Below are positions 35,201 through 49,200 of a stretch of DNA of 64,000 bases, one piece after another (position 1 is the stretch's first letter; every line of letters starts with the position of its first letter). The stretch comes from Halictus rubicundus (Eukaryota; Arthropoda; Insecta; Hymenoptera; Halictidae). The stretch spans positions 5,430,501 through 5,494,500 of the forward strand of contig NC_135165.1 of assembly GCF_050948215.1 (NCBI RefSeq). Direction: 5' to 3'. The position numbers and the translations under genes are program-made. The notes below the pieces were generated by a model. It was given only the letters and a program-made list of their open reading frames with translations, was not told where the DNA came from and ran no database searches.

Positions 35201-38200
35201 CAAATAAATGCCATTGTTCCCGGAATCACCGGCCGACTGGGATCGAAACGCGTTCCCAACAGGATATTTGCTCGCCGCGTGGTGCTCGAACTCGCGCGCA
35301 ATGCGTTTCGAAAAACGGTTCCCGTTTTTGGGGATATCGGTTCCTCGAAATAGTCGATGAATCACTTCTCTATCGTTTTGCGAGTTCTATGAAATTTCTC
35401 GGGCAACTTCCTCCAGAAAAAGCGACTCGGGTCTAGCGTAGAATACTGGGAGCAGATTCAGAGGCCGTAGGAAAACTAAATTGAGCTGAAGAGGAACTAC
35501 TTCAGCATGCTCCGACGTCCACGCGATCTTTCATGCCGATGACACAAAAGAAAAAAAAAAAGGAAAACGCAACGTGTAAAGTACTTCCCGCATACTTCTT
35601 TGAAAAGTTTCTACATAAAGTCCCTGCTCGATCCCGTGCTCCATTGAAAGCGACTTTTTCAACACTGTCCACCTAGATGAGTCACGTTATAACTAATTTC
35701 CCTCTCATTATGCTTGATTTAGTGTCAACTTCCTCCTCGATTTTTAAAGCCTCGTGCCTTGCGAAAGTTTGACAAAAAGGTTCGTGCAAATGTTCAAATT
35801 ATTAACGAAGATATAGAAATGAACTAAGCGCACGGTACGCGTGTAAGGTAAACGTTCGTAATATGTAACATCTGTTTGCAAAAGCTCGCCAAGAGTAGAA
35901 GCGTTTGCTTTTTTATGAAAACCACGTGAGGGGATGAAGGAGTTGCTACATAATTGTGCTTTCGCAGTTGAATCGAAGAGAAACGGATTTTTTGAATCCA
36001 GGGGAAACCAATTTTGTAAATAACTCCCATAATTTTTGACAGAACGTTCCATAAAAATGCATGCTACTATTATATCATACATGTGTATATACACGTGCGA
36101 AGCGTGCTCGGTTTAATGGTATCGGTACGTCTACAATAACCCTTAAACGAACTTTCCTACATGATATTAGTTCACGACAAAAGAAAATTCCGATCCTCGG
36201 GAGTAACTTACCCGAAAGTCCGCCATATATCGAAGCACATGACGTTCAGCCAGCAAAAAGCAGACAGCAGCGAGAACAGCGTGATATAACCTGAAAGCAG
36301 ATTTGTGCAGAGTCTTGCGAAAAGTGCATTTTATCGCTCGTTTCTCCCTCGCGAAATGTATCGAAAATGGGGAAGTGCTCATTGTGCGGTTCCGATGAGT
36401 CGAACGGGTTCGAAACAAGCTGCGCCGGCCGGAACACGGCGGATTAGCTTTCCGCAAAACGATAGAACTCTGAAAATAACTCACGAAGATGATGCGCTCA
36501 TACGTAATTGTATGCAATTGCAAACGAGTTCGGTCGGTGTTTTAGAATAGGGAACGGAAAACGTGAAGCGCGAAGTTTTGTTTCACCGGCCACAGAGAAT
36601 CGAAATACAGAATTGTCGATCGTTATTCATCATGCAAACGATCGTTCGTTTGTTACATTCCATGGTAGACTGCGTTTCATGCAGGATTTTTATGAGAAAT
36701 CGAATTTTGCATGAAGCAATGGACGAATAGAAATTTATTTGTTACTGTAAAAATGTTTGCGAGTTCACAATAACGTGCATAACAATACTCCCAATTATCT
36801 GTTTGAACTGTTTGAATGCGAATGATGAATTTGAAGCATCGCTTAAAGAAACTATTATTTGTATCAAGTTGCACATTCAAAGAATTTTTCTCCATCATTC
36901 AGAAAATTTGTCTGACATTTTATGAAATGTGTCACTTAGCCTCGAAATGATTATTAAATCTACTATGCAAGAAGTGCATAAATAATATAAAATATACGAG
37001 ATTCAATTAATATATGAAGAAATATAATCAACGGATTTTTAGAAATGATACTGCTTATTACACTGATAATTGCGCAATCAAATTAAAATGGAAGCTACGA
37101 CAGTTCCGCCTGATCATTTTAATTTAATTTAGACGTCGCAATGAGAGTACATACATTGCTGTGGACTTTTAGGATAAAGTAATTAGGCGTTCGCTTTCGT
37201 TTCATTTCTTGGTCTGCAAGTAACGTTCTTTTTGATATGATTCGGAGTGCATAAAATCGCAGTGTAAAAAGGGAAATCGCGAGAGCGAGTAACGAGTTTT
37301 AATTAGTCGAAGGGTGCCCGGTAATGACACAGTAACGTACCCAGTACAGTACAAAGTGTGCTTCCACTAGTGTCAGGCCGATCCCTCAACGACAGTGGCG
37401 TCACCCATGGCATTGCGGTGAGGCAAAGGTAAGACACCAAGAGACTGGCAGCATTACACATCAACGTCTTCCCGTGCAAATTTTGCAGGGAAGGTAAATA
37501 AATATACACCAGCAACGTCAGCAGCAAGAAGACGCAGCTGATTATTTCTAGGGAGCTGGTAATCACATACCTGAGAACAATAAGAATCCAACAATTTTAT
37601 AACAAAGTCCTTGCTGTGTTTCAAACTTGAATTGATCTACTTGTTTTGCTAAACAGATTAAGGTACTTCCTCTTAAGGGTTAATTATTTCAGAGTTACGA
37701 CTAGATTGCGAATATTAGAGCTAAATAGTTTTATTATGTTTACCTGTAATATTTTTAATCAGTTAAAAATAATGTATCAACATGCTTTTAGTTCTCTCTA
37801 CAGTTTTATGTTTCACCTATTTGTTTTTATCACGAATGCATACAATCCGCAGTGTAGTTATGACATATTTATAAACGCTAATGACTCTACAGCAGGTTGT
37901 TGCACTGTGATGCAGGAAAAAATCTGCTTGTTCATTTGAAGAAAGTGAAACCTCTGCATTTATTTGAGCAGGCCACAATTAACGCAAATAAATTTCCAGG
38001 TCATTGTTATGAATAGACTGCTGATTATATGCGTTTATGATAAAAATGAGTAGGTAAAATTTGAAACAGTAAAAAGATTGAAAGTATTTAAAGATATTAA
38101 GAAATTAATTTTAGCATATTAAAATAATTATTGAAAGAAAGAAATGTTCATTAAGCTCCTGCTTCTTGCAATGGATATAGACAAGTTTTCTTTTGCATTT

Positions 38201-40210
38201 TTTATTTCTAGTTATGATAGATCGCGCCACTAATCATCATATTTCTACCTGCCACGGCAACGCATCTGCGATGCGCATGGTGCATCGTACAAATTCTGTT
38301 ACGAGGAAAGTAGTCACCAACTAGCCTCCGATTCTCGGAATCGCATGCTAATAAAACGAAGTCACGAATCTTGACGTGGGGGCGACCGATAACCGACTAC
38401 TGAACTCATACTTGCACAACACTGATGACACGCGTCAACTATGGTATCTGGACACGCTTGACTATATACGCATATTTATCGCAGTTTGTAATGTCTAACA
38501 CTTGAAGCGTCAATCAATCTTTTATAATTGGATTATAATTTCTGTGAATTTATTTTCCATTGAGAAACTCCGATGTTTAATTGGAAATATGAATGATGAC
38601 TGCCAGTCGGAAAATTGTGACGAATCAGTAGAAAAAGTGTATGATACAGCGAATGAATGCATAGACGATCGCAGCATTTCGTTGTTTCTTGTACTCTCAT
38701 CAGACAAATGGGCCTTTCACCATTGTTATTTATTCCTCTGCTCGAAGATGTACGAACGTGCACAATATCCACATCGACGCTAAACGATTTGGCTACCTGG
38801 CATCGATACAAGTACAATATTCATCGTCGCGAGGAGCGGTTCCCAGCACTTTTCCTAAAATTCTATAATCCTTCATTTCAGCATTTCGGTGGAAATGATA
38901 GTTTGCAGAAATTTTCAATTTCGTACAATTCGTTAAATTCTAGGATTCATAATTTTCTGGGAACACAATGTTCTCACTTCCGTCGATTGCAACATCGAAA
39001 TGCTTTCGCCACGTTATGAATAAAAATTATATTATTAAACGCTGCACGAGATTAAAACCTTTTGTGACAAATGCAGAAGAATATTAGAACTGAATTTAAA
39101 GCACAAAAGACACAAGAAATTAATTTTTTATGGAAAAGTTTTACCCACTGACACTTATTTAGGAAAGAAGGAATAATCTTATTCTCTTTTATCTTAATAG
39201 GTAAAATTGACTCAACTTGGTTTTTGTTTCATCAATTTTTTATGAATTTCAACGTAGCTACTTTTTTCGCATAGAAGAAAGCTCAATTACAATTCATTTA
39301 ATAAACTCAAATACATACATCTTAATTTGAATAGAGACATTAATTTACTTTCGGCTGATATTTATTGAACTTTTTGTTTGAGTTTGCACGAGACGAGCCA
39401 AATATTATTTCTTTCGTAAATTTACGAAAGTTATTTATTTTACATCATGTGTCTTCCGGAGATTCAGAAATTGACTTGAAATTAATTTTTCTCGAATTTT
39501 GGCCACGCAGGGTGAGTCGAAGAACAAGAAAAGAGGATTGTGGAAATCATACAAATTTCCATGAAATTAATTTCTTTTCGGATTCGGAATAAACAGAATG
39601 GATCGAGAAACAAGAGAAGCGAAGGTCCGTTTGGCAAAATGACTCAGACACGAACGTGGTCGTCCACAAACTGCAAAACAGACGAAACGCGCGAGTTTCG
39701 TCACGTATTTCCATCGGATCTCTCTCCTGTTTCGACTGGGGCTGTACTTGTTTAAACTTTACAAAGTCAAACAAACCGTTCGACATTCATCGGCTTAAAA
39801 GTTTCCAGCCTCGCGGATTAATGCGAGCCGAACGATAAGGCGACTGTCTCCGAATTATGGCTTCATCTTTCTCGCATCGTACCACCGTCGCGATAAAAGA
39901 GCCTGTGTTTTCCATTCAAAGAAATTCGGGGACGCTTTAGAAGCGGTTCTAGCAATATCCCGAAAAACTTTTCCACCGACGCCGGATATTAATGACGATC
40001 ATTTTTTCCCTGTAATGAATGTACCGCGGTGTTTTTTTTTTCTTTTTTCGACGCCGGGAGAGAGTCGGTGGAATGCGAAACGCTTACACAGCACGGGAAA
40101 ACATACAAATACGAAGATATTTATAGTTGGACGCGTACATTCTGCGGTTTTGTAGCAACAATACGATTTAATTTCAGTTTTCAGCGTCCTAGAAAACGTG
40201 GCGTTCGAGT

Positions 40211-40246
<36 letters not shown>

Positions 40247-43200
40247 CAGAAAATTCTGCGTAAACAGGTTGTAATTACAGCTATCTCGTAAATGCCGAAT
40301 GACAACAAATATTTGCACGAGTTCAAATAAATTCGTAGCCATTTCATTCTGTTATTTCTACCTATTTTTGTGGACAAACATACCGTGCAAATATTTAGAC
40401 AGTGCTTTAAAATCCCATATTTCTTGTATCAACTTTATATGAGCCGCCCGCTTGCCAAATCAATTAACTCCATGAAACAGAAAGTGGAGAAATATGATGA
40501 AATAATATACACTTTTTTTCAAAATTCCCTTTAAAATAAAAATTGAAATAAACATTGCATAGTGCATAAATACAGATGTAGCTTTCATATAAAGACATGT
40601 AGAATGAATAAGACAGAACAGCCTTGGTGTAATCTTTTGGGTGACTAAGGGAGTTAATCGATTTGATAAGTGAAAAGAAAGTAATAACATCAAAGTCAGT
40701 CTTCAAATTATATTTTCTATTGCAGAAAAAGTTCATTATTTAACATTTTCCAAAAGACGTTTCGCAAAAATGAAAAATTACTGTTTTCATACAATATATT
40801 ATTATTTGTTCTTGATTTATCAGCAATATGAATGATGGCTCGATAGAATTCTCTAAAATGAATGAATTCAAATTAATTCCTACTAATTTAATTCTATTAA
40901 TTCCTATCTATTTTTCTGGACGACCAAAGTGTGCAAATATTGAGATTGGTATTAAATATATCTTGCATAAACTTCACGTGTTAAGGATATCATAAACGTT
41001 ACTTGCTGAGTTATTGTTTAAGAGATTCAAGAATGTAATCACTAGACTGCTCTATGCAATTTCCCATTTTCATAGAGTATTTTCTAAAACTTGAATTGAA
41101 AGAAACATCTCTTTGACTGGGAGATTCATTGTAGGAGGGCTAAACTAAAAATGATTTCACGTGCCATAAGCGCATAAAGATGGACAGTCTAGTAATCGCA
41201 GATAATAAGAAAGGTATCTTACTTAACAGTGGGAGTGTCACGTTCGAGTTCTGGGAAGCAGACCAAAGAAAGCGCCGATCCATTCTCAAACACATCCAGG
41301 CAGTACGAATCGTGTAAGTTTACCATTTCGGCACTTTCTCGAAGGTATCCTTCCTTCGTCAAACCCAATATTTCATGTGACTCGATGAAATACACATCGC
41401 GGCACTTGCGACCGAACAACACACCGTATCCTGAAAAATGATACTTTAATCGAACGATTTATATTAACATTAAGTGCACAAAGGAGATTCCGATGAAACT
41501 AATCAAAGGGTGTAGCCGGATAAGATAGGGCTCCCAAAGAAATCCCTATGTGACAAGTTTCAAGTAGTCACGACGAGACACAACTAACATAATACTATAA
41601 ACGTGGTACTCTGAAAACATCAATGTAAAAGCGGAAATTTTATGATTCCGAATTTTTTTAAAAATCGATTTTGCAACCAAAAATTCTGACATAATTCATT
41701 GTCATGCGTGCTATTAGGTAGAATGCTCTTGAATTTTTTCGTAATTTTTTGTTGAACAGAAGACAAGGAATAGAGCATAATTCATTAAACCGTACCGGCT
41801 TGAAACTTGTCACAGAGGGGTTTCTTAGGGAGCTCTAGCGAATGGTCTGACCAGAAATCATCTTATCCGGCTATACTCTTTCCTTGAAAAGTAGTATCGA
41901 TTTCAATCTACGAAATAATTGCTGCTGCTATCTACTAATTGCTGAACCATTAAAATTTCAAGCTAATATATTCATAATAAAATGATTGCGTTTAGAAATG
42001 TCTTTGAAAACGTCAAACAGCAATCTTTTTACGCCTGATAAATGAAGAGTACTCGTCGAAAAACAGAGAGATTTCTTAACGAGCGTTAATTCACTAAATC
42101 GATTCCACCGTGGACGTCGAGCTTCTAATTAAAATTTTCAATTTGATAATCGAGTGGATTATGGCGAAGCGGTGCTCTCGCGCCGATAATCAATTTCTAG
42201 AGCTAAAGTAATCGGTTCGCAACAGATGTAGCCCATTGATTCGCGAGATAATGTCGTGGGAACGCGATCAATTCTCGACAACGGATTGTTAAATATCTGA
42301 AAATGTTGATTAAATTTTTTCTCTGGCAGACCTGTGCTGCTCCAGGCCGTCTCCGTAAAATTCGAGACCGCATCGTAAAAAGCGCTCGGCGTCGAGGATG
42401 AGTTCCCATTAGTGCAGCTGAAACGGTGCGAGAGAATACGGTGCTCTTGACAACACTTTCTCACGCAGCTGTGTTCCTGGCAGTAATCTGCGTTCCTGCA
42501 AACCCGAAAAACTAGTCGGCGGCTCGTCCTCGAATTCGTAGTCAGCTCTAGACAACTGGTGTCGATGGATGCTGGCATCCTCTCGCGAGATCCATCCTCC
42601 GATAATGTCACCTGCGAACAAATTTCCCGCCCGGTAAGAGATAATTAAGAATTTTATGCGTTTGTCGCGTTCACGGCTTCGCGAATGCCAATATACGTAT
42701 ACTCGAGGGAAAACGATAGGAAAAAGCGTGCCTGTCGATAACGGATGTGTCATTAAAAGAAACGCTGAAGGTCGTGGCGACTCGTAAGCTCGGCCATACC
42801 TTTATCTCGCCTCGCGAAGATCTAGCTGGGCGATTTACGACGTCGTTCCCAGTATTTGACAAATCTGATAATCCCGACGTTCACACCGCGTCAGTCATTC
42901 CCCGTTGTCAACGAGCACAAGCATTATTTTCGCGGCTCGTTATCGACGGTACAAAGAGCCGACGTCCTCCCTCGTCCTTCTTCTTCGATCGTTCACCTGC
43001 CGCGCTTACGAAATAATCACACGGAAACGAAGCGCGCGTGTCGATACGATGAGACAGTCTCAGTAATAGTCTTCGGGCGCGCTTCCTTTCCCGAAAGCTA
43101 TAAGAAAGAAGAATCTCATGGTCGCGCGGAATAACGGTACCGTCGGCGTTGCTTCCTGTCCTTGGCAATCGGCGAAAGAGATAGTCCTTTCTATTTTCGT

Positions 43201-46200
43201 TGAACGATAGGAGACATATGTATGTGTATACAGGCGGTCCAAAATGTTGTATTTCCATAGAAGAGGTGATTCTTGACGCAATGTGATGTAACTTTTTCCT
43301 TTGCGAAAATTTTCTCCGCGGCTCTGTTAAGGAGTTACTAACATCTTACTTGCTTTAGAACATACAATATAAAATAATATGTGGAGAAACAATATGTGTA
43401 CACTGTGTTCAACTTCTACCTAATTTAGAGTACTTTTGTATTGTTTTGAACTGTATTAACCCTTAGCACTCGAATGGTGACTGTAAGGCACCACTAAAAA
43501 TTGCTGTATCATTATTCAAAATATTTTTTACATTATTAAATTTGTTTGTATTTAACAAATTACTAAACATTTCGGTATTGTACGAGTAAGTTGCACCATT
43601 TTCGTATGTATAACAGGAAAAAATATATATAGAGGGGCAATATTTTAGGTTGGAAGAAATGTTTCATTTTGGAGTTAAAATTGCTTCGAGTGCAAAGGGT
43701 TAAGAAAAGCAGTAAGGATATACATCTAGGTTCTGTATCTTAAAATTAACGCAGACAATTTTTATATTGCATAAATTGCGCACATTTACTTCTTAATCGT
43801 TTTATTCCCCTTGGACATTTTTATTATTTTGTGTTTCACCTATTCATTTTTCTCGGCAGTCTAATTCTCGGTTTTTTTTTAGAGCTTTGTTGGAAAGGAT
43901 CGTTTAATACCTCTTTTATCGTTTAGCGAGAGCCAGAAAAATGTAAAGCGGAATTTAGTGGCGGAATTGGCAAGAGATCTCCAATCTGGAAATTCAGAAA
44001 ATCGTGAAACTTTGTATGCATTAAGCAATTTTCTTTATTGCCGAAGGGATAGTCTCTGAGGGTTTTGAAGTTAATGTTTGAGTATACAGCTATTTTTCCT
44101 TAAAATATTAATATAAATTCTATCGAATTGTACAAAATTTATCAATTATTTGTCTTAGAACGTTTCTATCTCCAAGTTTGCGAGTTTTCTGGGTTAATTT
44201 GAACTAGTTGGTGAATTTATATACATATACATACATATATGCTGTACATATTCCTAAAGCTTCACAATTTTCTGAATTTCCGGGTTGGGAAATAGTGGAC
44301 TGGCAATATCTGTTGTAAGGTTAAGAAGCACATTAAGAGCGCGTGTTACTGTTTGCATTGGATTTAAACGATTAGGTGCACGCGATTGCGATAAAAAACC
44401 ATCTTGTGATGCCCTTCCATGCTTTCTTGAGCCGTGCTTGCTGCAATATTTACACATTATCCATTTTCTCACACTTTGATCTAAAGAATCATTTAAAATT
44501 TATTTTACAGTTCAACAAAAGCAAGAAGCTTACAAAACAGAATTTAATGGTGAATGTAGTAAGATGAGAGCGAAATGGGGATGAAAATAGTTAAAGGAGG
44601 ACTAGAAAAATTTGTGGCAAGGTGCAGATGGTGGCCAGTGCACTGAGTTACGATTTACACCGGGTTTAAACGGTTAGGTGCATTCGGATGGTAATCGGAG
44701 ACCTTCATTCGACACCCTCCGCAATGCGGTTCTCGGTTTTAGCAAAGCCGTATCGTTCCTACGCCATTGCAAGCCGTGTGCTGCCACGCCCTGTAGATCC
44801 TCGAACGATGAGTCGGATTTATTTACCCTGCCGCGTCCTTTTGCTTGCCGTAATAAAGCCAGCACGCCCCCTCGAACCACCCCTGCACGGTGGTTGCACG
44901 CGTTCGAGTCGAAAAAGAAAGGGGAGCAAAAAGTTTGGTATTTATTACAGCGCGAACGATAAAACACTGCTTTTGGGAAAAAAAAGAGTTGGCCCAGCAG
45001 ATTGACAGTCTCGGGACGATAAACAATGCTGTAAATAAAAATATTTCTACAGAAAGGGAGCCGCAGAAAAGGAACTCGTTACTGCCCGTAAATCAAGTGT
45101 TCTGTTCCAATAAATATTGTGTGACACTTATACTACTTATAATAAAAACTCCACTCTGACGTCCTCGGAGGAGTAGGGTCCTACCCCCGTACCTTCGGAA
45201 AGGGCGTTACCTTTTCCCGAAGGAAAGCGTAAGTAGCGGTCATCCGAGACAGAGTCAGTCCCATTTTGACTCTCAGACGTGTCTGTCGTTCGATACACAT
45301 GTGCCCCGTCTACGTCATCAGTGGAATAAAGTGTTAATCATAATTGACGTGCACCCTTTCACCGGCAGCCTAAGTCAGTTGCAGTGGATTGCGGATCCTT
45401 GTGCAGAATAAAAGTGCTCGGCAGACGATTACAAGGATACGGTTACCAGGTAAGAATTTTGTTCTTGCCTTAATCATTTTAATAAATTGTAAATAATTAG
45501 TGGATACTCTCTTAACACTAGAACTACCGAGCAATAAATACGACTGATGTATATTGCTTTATAATAATGACGAGGCTATATCTATTCAAACCTCTCACCA
45601 TTTTTATTCTAACCTGTGCTCCGATAAAGAAGTTCAGTCAAAAATTTCTGATGGAAACATTTTTATCGTTTCAGTAATTGTGAAAGAAACAATTAGGAAC
45701 CAGTCATTTTGACTGGTTCGGTAGTTCTAGTGTTAAGGTCTTTCAATCTTTTTACTGTTTTAAATCGCAGCTATTCGTTTACGTTATAAACGCATAAAAT
45801 CCACAATCTAAAAATGATTGTAATTTGTCTGCTATTTGCAACAAAATCAATACAGAAGGTACTATTAGTCTGAGTAATATCTATTAAAATAAAATGATTT
45901 ATTCGGTTCAGTTGTGGGGTGTAAAATAACGTGATTTATTCGAGGAATAAATTCTAGCATCGACAGTACGTTATTTTTTTCTTTTTTATTTAACATACAA
46001 TAAATCCGTAATGAAAAATCGTAGACCAACTATTCAACATGCGTCATAAAGGGGAGACTTTTCTTTACAAAATCACATTGAAACGGACTTGTAAAAAGAT
46101 TTTCCGAACTGTGTAGAATTATTTAAATCTATTAATTTTTAGATGAAGCAAAACAACTTCCTTTTCTTTTCGATGTTATGATAAAAAAGAGTCTTTGGAA

Positions 46201-49200
46201 AATTACTTTCAGGGGCATGAAAGTAGAGGGTGCACCTTGTCAAACGATCAAATGCAGAAAATTGTTATAGTTTTTTACGCGGAATTGCACGGATTGAAAG
46301 ATCGGTAATTATTCGGTTACAATTCAGTGTGCTGCTTTAATTTCGTGGAATGTGCGTAAAAAAAATTCGCCGAGATTTCCGCCGAAGTTTGAAAATATTG
46401 TGTCTTAAACGTTCTCGCTCCGCGCGCCATAAATTTCCATATTCGACCCGCCAAAAAACAAATGGTCGATATTTATTACGACCGCGCCGATAAAATACCC
46501 GAAGCGTGGGCGCCGCGGCGAACGGCGACCGATATCGGAGCGATATCTCGCGGGTAGTATCGATAGAAAAAGGACGCCGCGAAAATTTAACTGCGTGCGA
46601 ATTACACGTCGCCGCGGGGTGCATCCTCGGGGCTGCATGATATTCCTGGAAACGGAAGTGTGATTGGTGCGTTACTTTCACCGCGACCGGCGAATGATCG
46701 AGGGAATGGAGTTCCGCCCCCCGTCAATGTATATTTTGAGTGACTAGAAATCGCTGATTCCGGCCAGGATGTTCCCCGCAACGACGTGCGTCGAGAGATT
46801 AGGCGATTGACTCAAACGCGAGGTCGTATATAGCGAAAATCCACTTATGACTCGGGAAAACTGTTCAGAAAAACTCGTGACCGGTTAATCGATTTCATTA
46901 CCTTTGGCAGAAAATCGTCGATTTAATTCGCTGATTTAATCCAACATACTGAACGGTCCTGTCTAACTGCAAATGTTTCCTCAAATAACTAGAAATTTTC
47001 TAACGTCGATTACAAGAATTAACCCTTTGCACTCGAAGCCATTTTAACTCCAAAACGAAACATTTCTTCCGACCTAGAATATTTCCCATCTATATATATA
47101 TTTTTGCATGCTATATATACGAAAATGGTGCAATTTACTCGTACAATATTGAAGTGTTTAGTAATTTATTAAATACAAACAAATATAATAATGTAGAAAG
47201 TATTTTGAATAATGATACAGTCATTTCTAGTGGCGCCTTACAGTCGTCATTCGAGTGCTAAGGGTTAAATTAAAATGAGCTTAATACAGCAAGGTGAATG
47301 CTAAAGAAACAATTAGTCTAATAAAGCGAGAACCATAAAATTTCGAGTATCGAATCCGTGATAGTTTTCTTTCGAATGACTTCGTCGGAACGTGCAAAAC
47401 AGCTGAGTAAACGGCGCGCTCTTATAGCTGCGGATGAAAAATAAAATTTCCCGTGCGAAACGCCCGAGTAAAATTCAACCGAATCTGTACCTTCCGATGG
47501 AGCACTATAAATTTTATTCCCGAGATCAAACAATCCCCGAAACCACGCTCGCTTTGGTTAAACGGTACCCCTTGTGTCCAATAATAATAACAGCAGTTGA
47601 AATTGAGACTTTCTTCGAAATGCAAAAAATTTATCGAGATCGTCTTATCTTCGGTGTTATTTGAAAAGGCTTCTCTCGAACCGATTTTTAACACTTTATC
47701 GACCGGTCGTGGTTGAGGCTGCCACTCAGTAAGGACCGGCTAAATTTTCGCTATTCATTGTGTTGTGCTTATTGCTTTTGTTTCAAAGGAATGTAATTTT
47801 ATTGATATTTAAACTTTATTTTGCATTTATTTTATGTAATAAAGGGCCTTATAAACTAATATACATAGAATATATTCAAGGTAATAGTAATTCAATGTTT
47901 AATAATTCTTTAGAGTGTAAATCCGCTTAATAGGCTAGCGGTCGATAAGCATTGGCAATCGAAAAGCCGATTAATAGGCTAGCGGTCGATAAAGTGTTGA
48001 GAACGATTAAAATTCGAAGAGAAACGTCCTTGAAAGTGAAAAATTTCATCCGGTGGAACAGGTTTGGCGACGAATATTTGCAGTCGAGATTCTTGCCATT
48101 TAGTCGCTTCATTGGCCATTTCTCGGTGGCAAACATGAAGGCAGTAGTACCGTTCGTTGGCCCGACAGCGTGTCTTCGTGTGAAAGAAAATAATTTCTCG
48201 GATGCGTTCTGAATTGAACGCACTGGTTCCCAGGCTTACAACCATGTTTATATTTACTTAGGAGTGGCCGGGAGAACACACGTTCCATGGAAACTCTGGT
48301 GGTGTATTTCTCGAATGTGAAAGAACCGGCAAAGGAAATATTTTTGTTAACACGACACGTTGACTTTCCGCGATATACACCGTATCCTCCTGGAATAGCG
48401 TGCGAAACGAACTGCTTTGAATTCTACGGGAATGGTCGCGCTGCCACCCTCCATGCGACGCGCTTTTTCATTTCTTATCGTGTGGAAAAGTAATCGAGCC
48501 ATTCACGTTCGTTTTAACACTGCTATTACGAATATTACGTTACTGTTCTTCCTTTCAGCTGTAATCAGCATAGAAATCTGCACGGTTTCAGCGTAATTAA
48601 CCCGCGCCTTCGGCTAATTCTGCTTCTTGCTATTTATTTTCCTGTTCGCTAAGAATATCTTGCAAAATATTTCATATTATTTCCATTCTATCCAATCTAT
48701 GCGCGATAGATTATTTCATAAAAAAAACTCTTGAAAATAGAAGCTCAGAATATTTTGGATAACTTTATATCTTTTATGAAATGCATACGGTGACGATTGT
48801 TGTTTCATTATTTCTTGTTCCATTCAATTTGCATACAATCTTTAACGCTTTGACCGCCAAACTAGAAACCTCAAAACTTCCATAAAATCGAAGTAAGTTA
48901 ATGAAATAAAAATTAAAAAAAAAATTAAATGATATTGAGTAGTCCTCCAACTTTTCTTGCATATTACAGATCCTAATAGGTATAATGAATATATTAACGT
49001 GAAAATTCATTTTGAAACCTGGAAAAATAATTCCGTAACCAACAAATGGGTGACATGGCAGTCAACGTGTTAATACTTCTTCATAAAGTTGGAGCTGTGA
49101 ATTAATTCTCGAAGGAAATAAAAGATTCATAATAGATGTTGCTCAGAACATTGTGGGTAGTTTTAAATCTCGCAAAGATTGCAAATTTTCGTGAAGTCTT

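Noticed and set aside
45118..45480. LTR-like stretch in receptor B intron 2 (TGTGACAC start, AATAAAG, TTACCAGGTAAG)
   Set aside because: The features are individually weak, with no paired terminus or coding part.
46337..46681. 114-codon minus-strand frame in a CpG-rich patch
   Set aside because: Arg-rich with no motif; it lies in intron 2 of receptor B and lacks a splice context that would join it.
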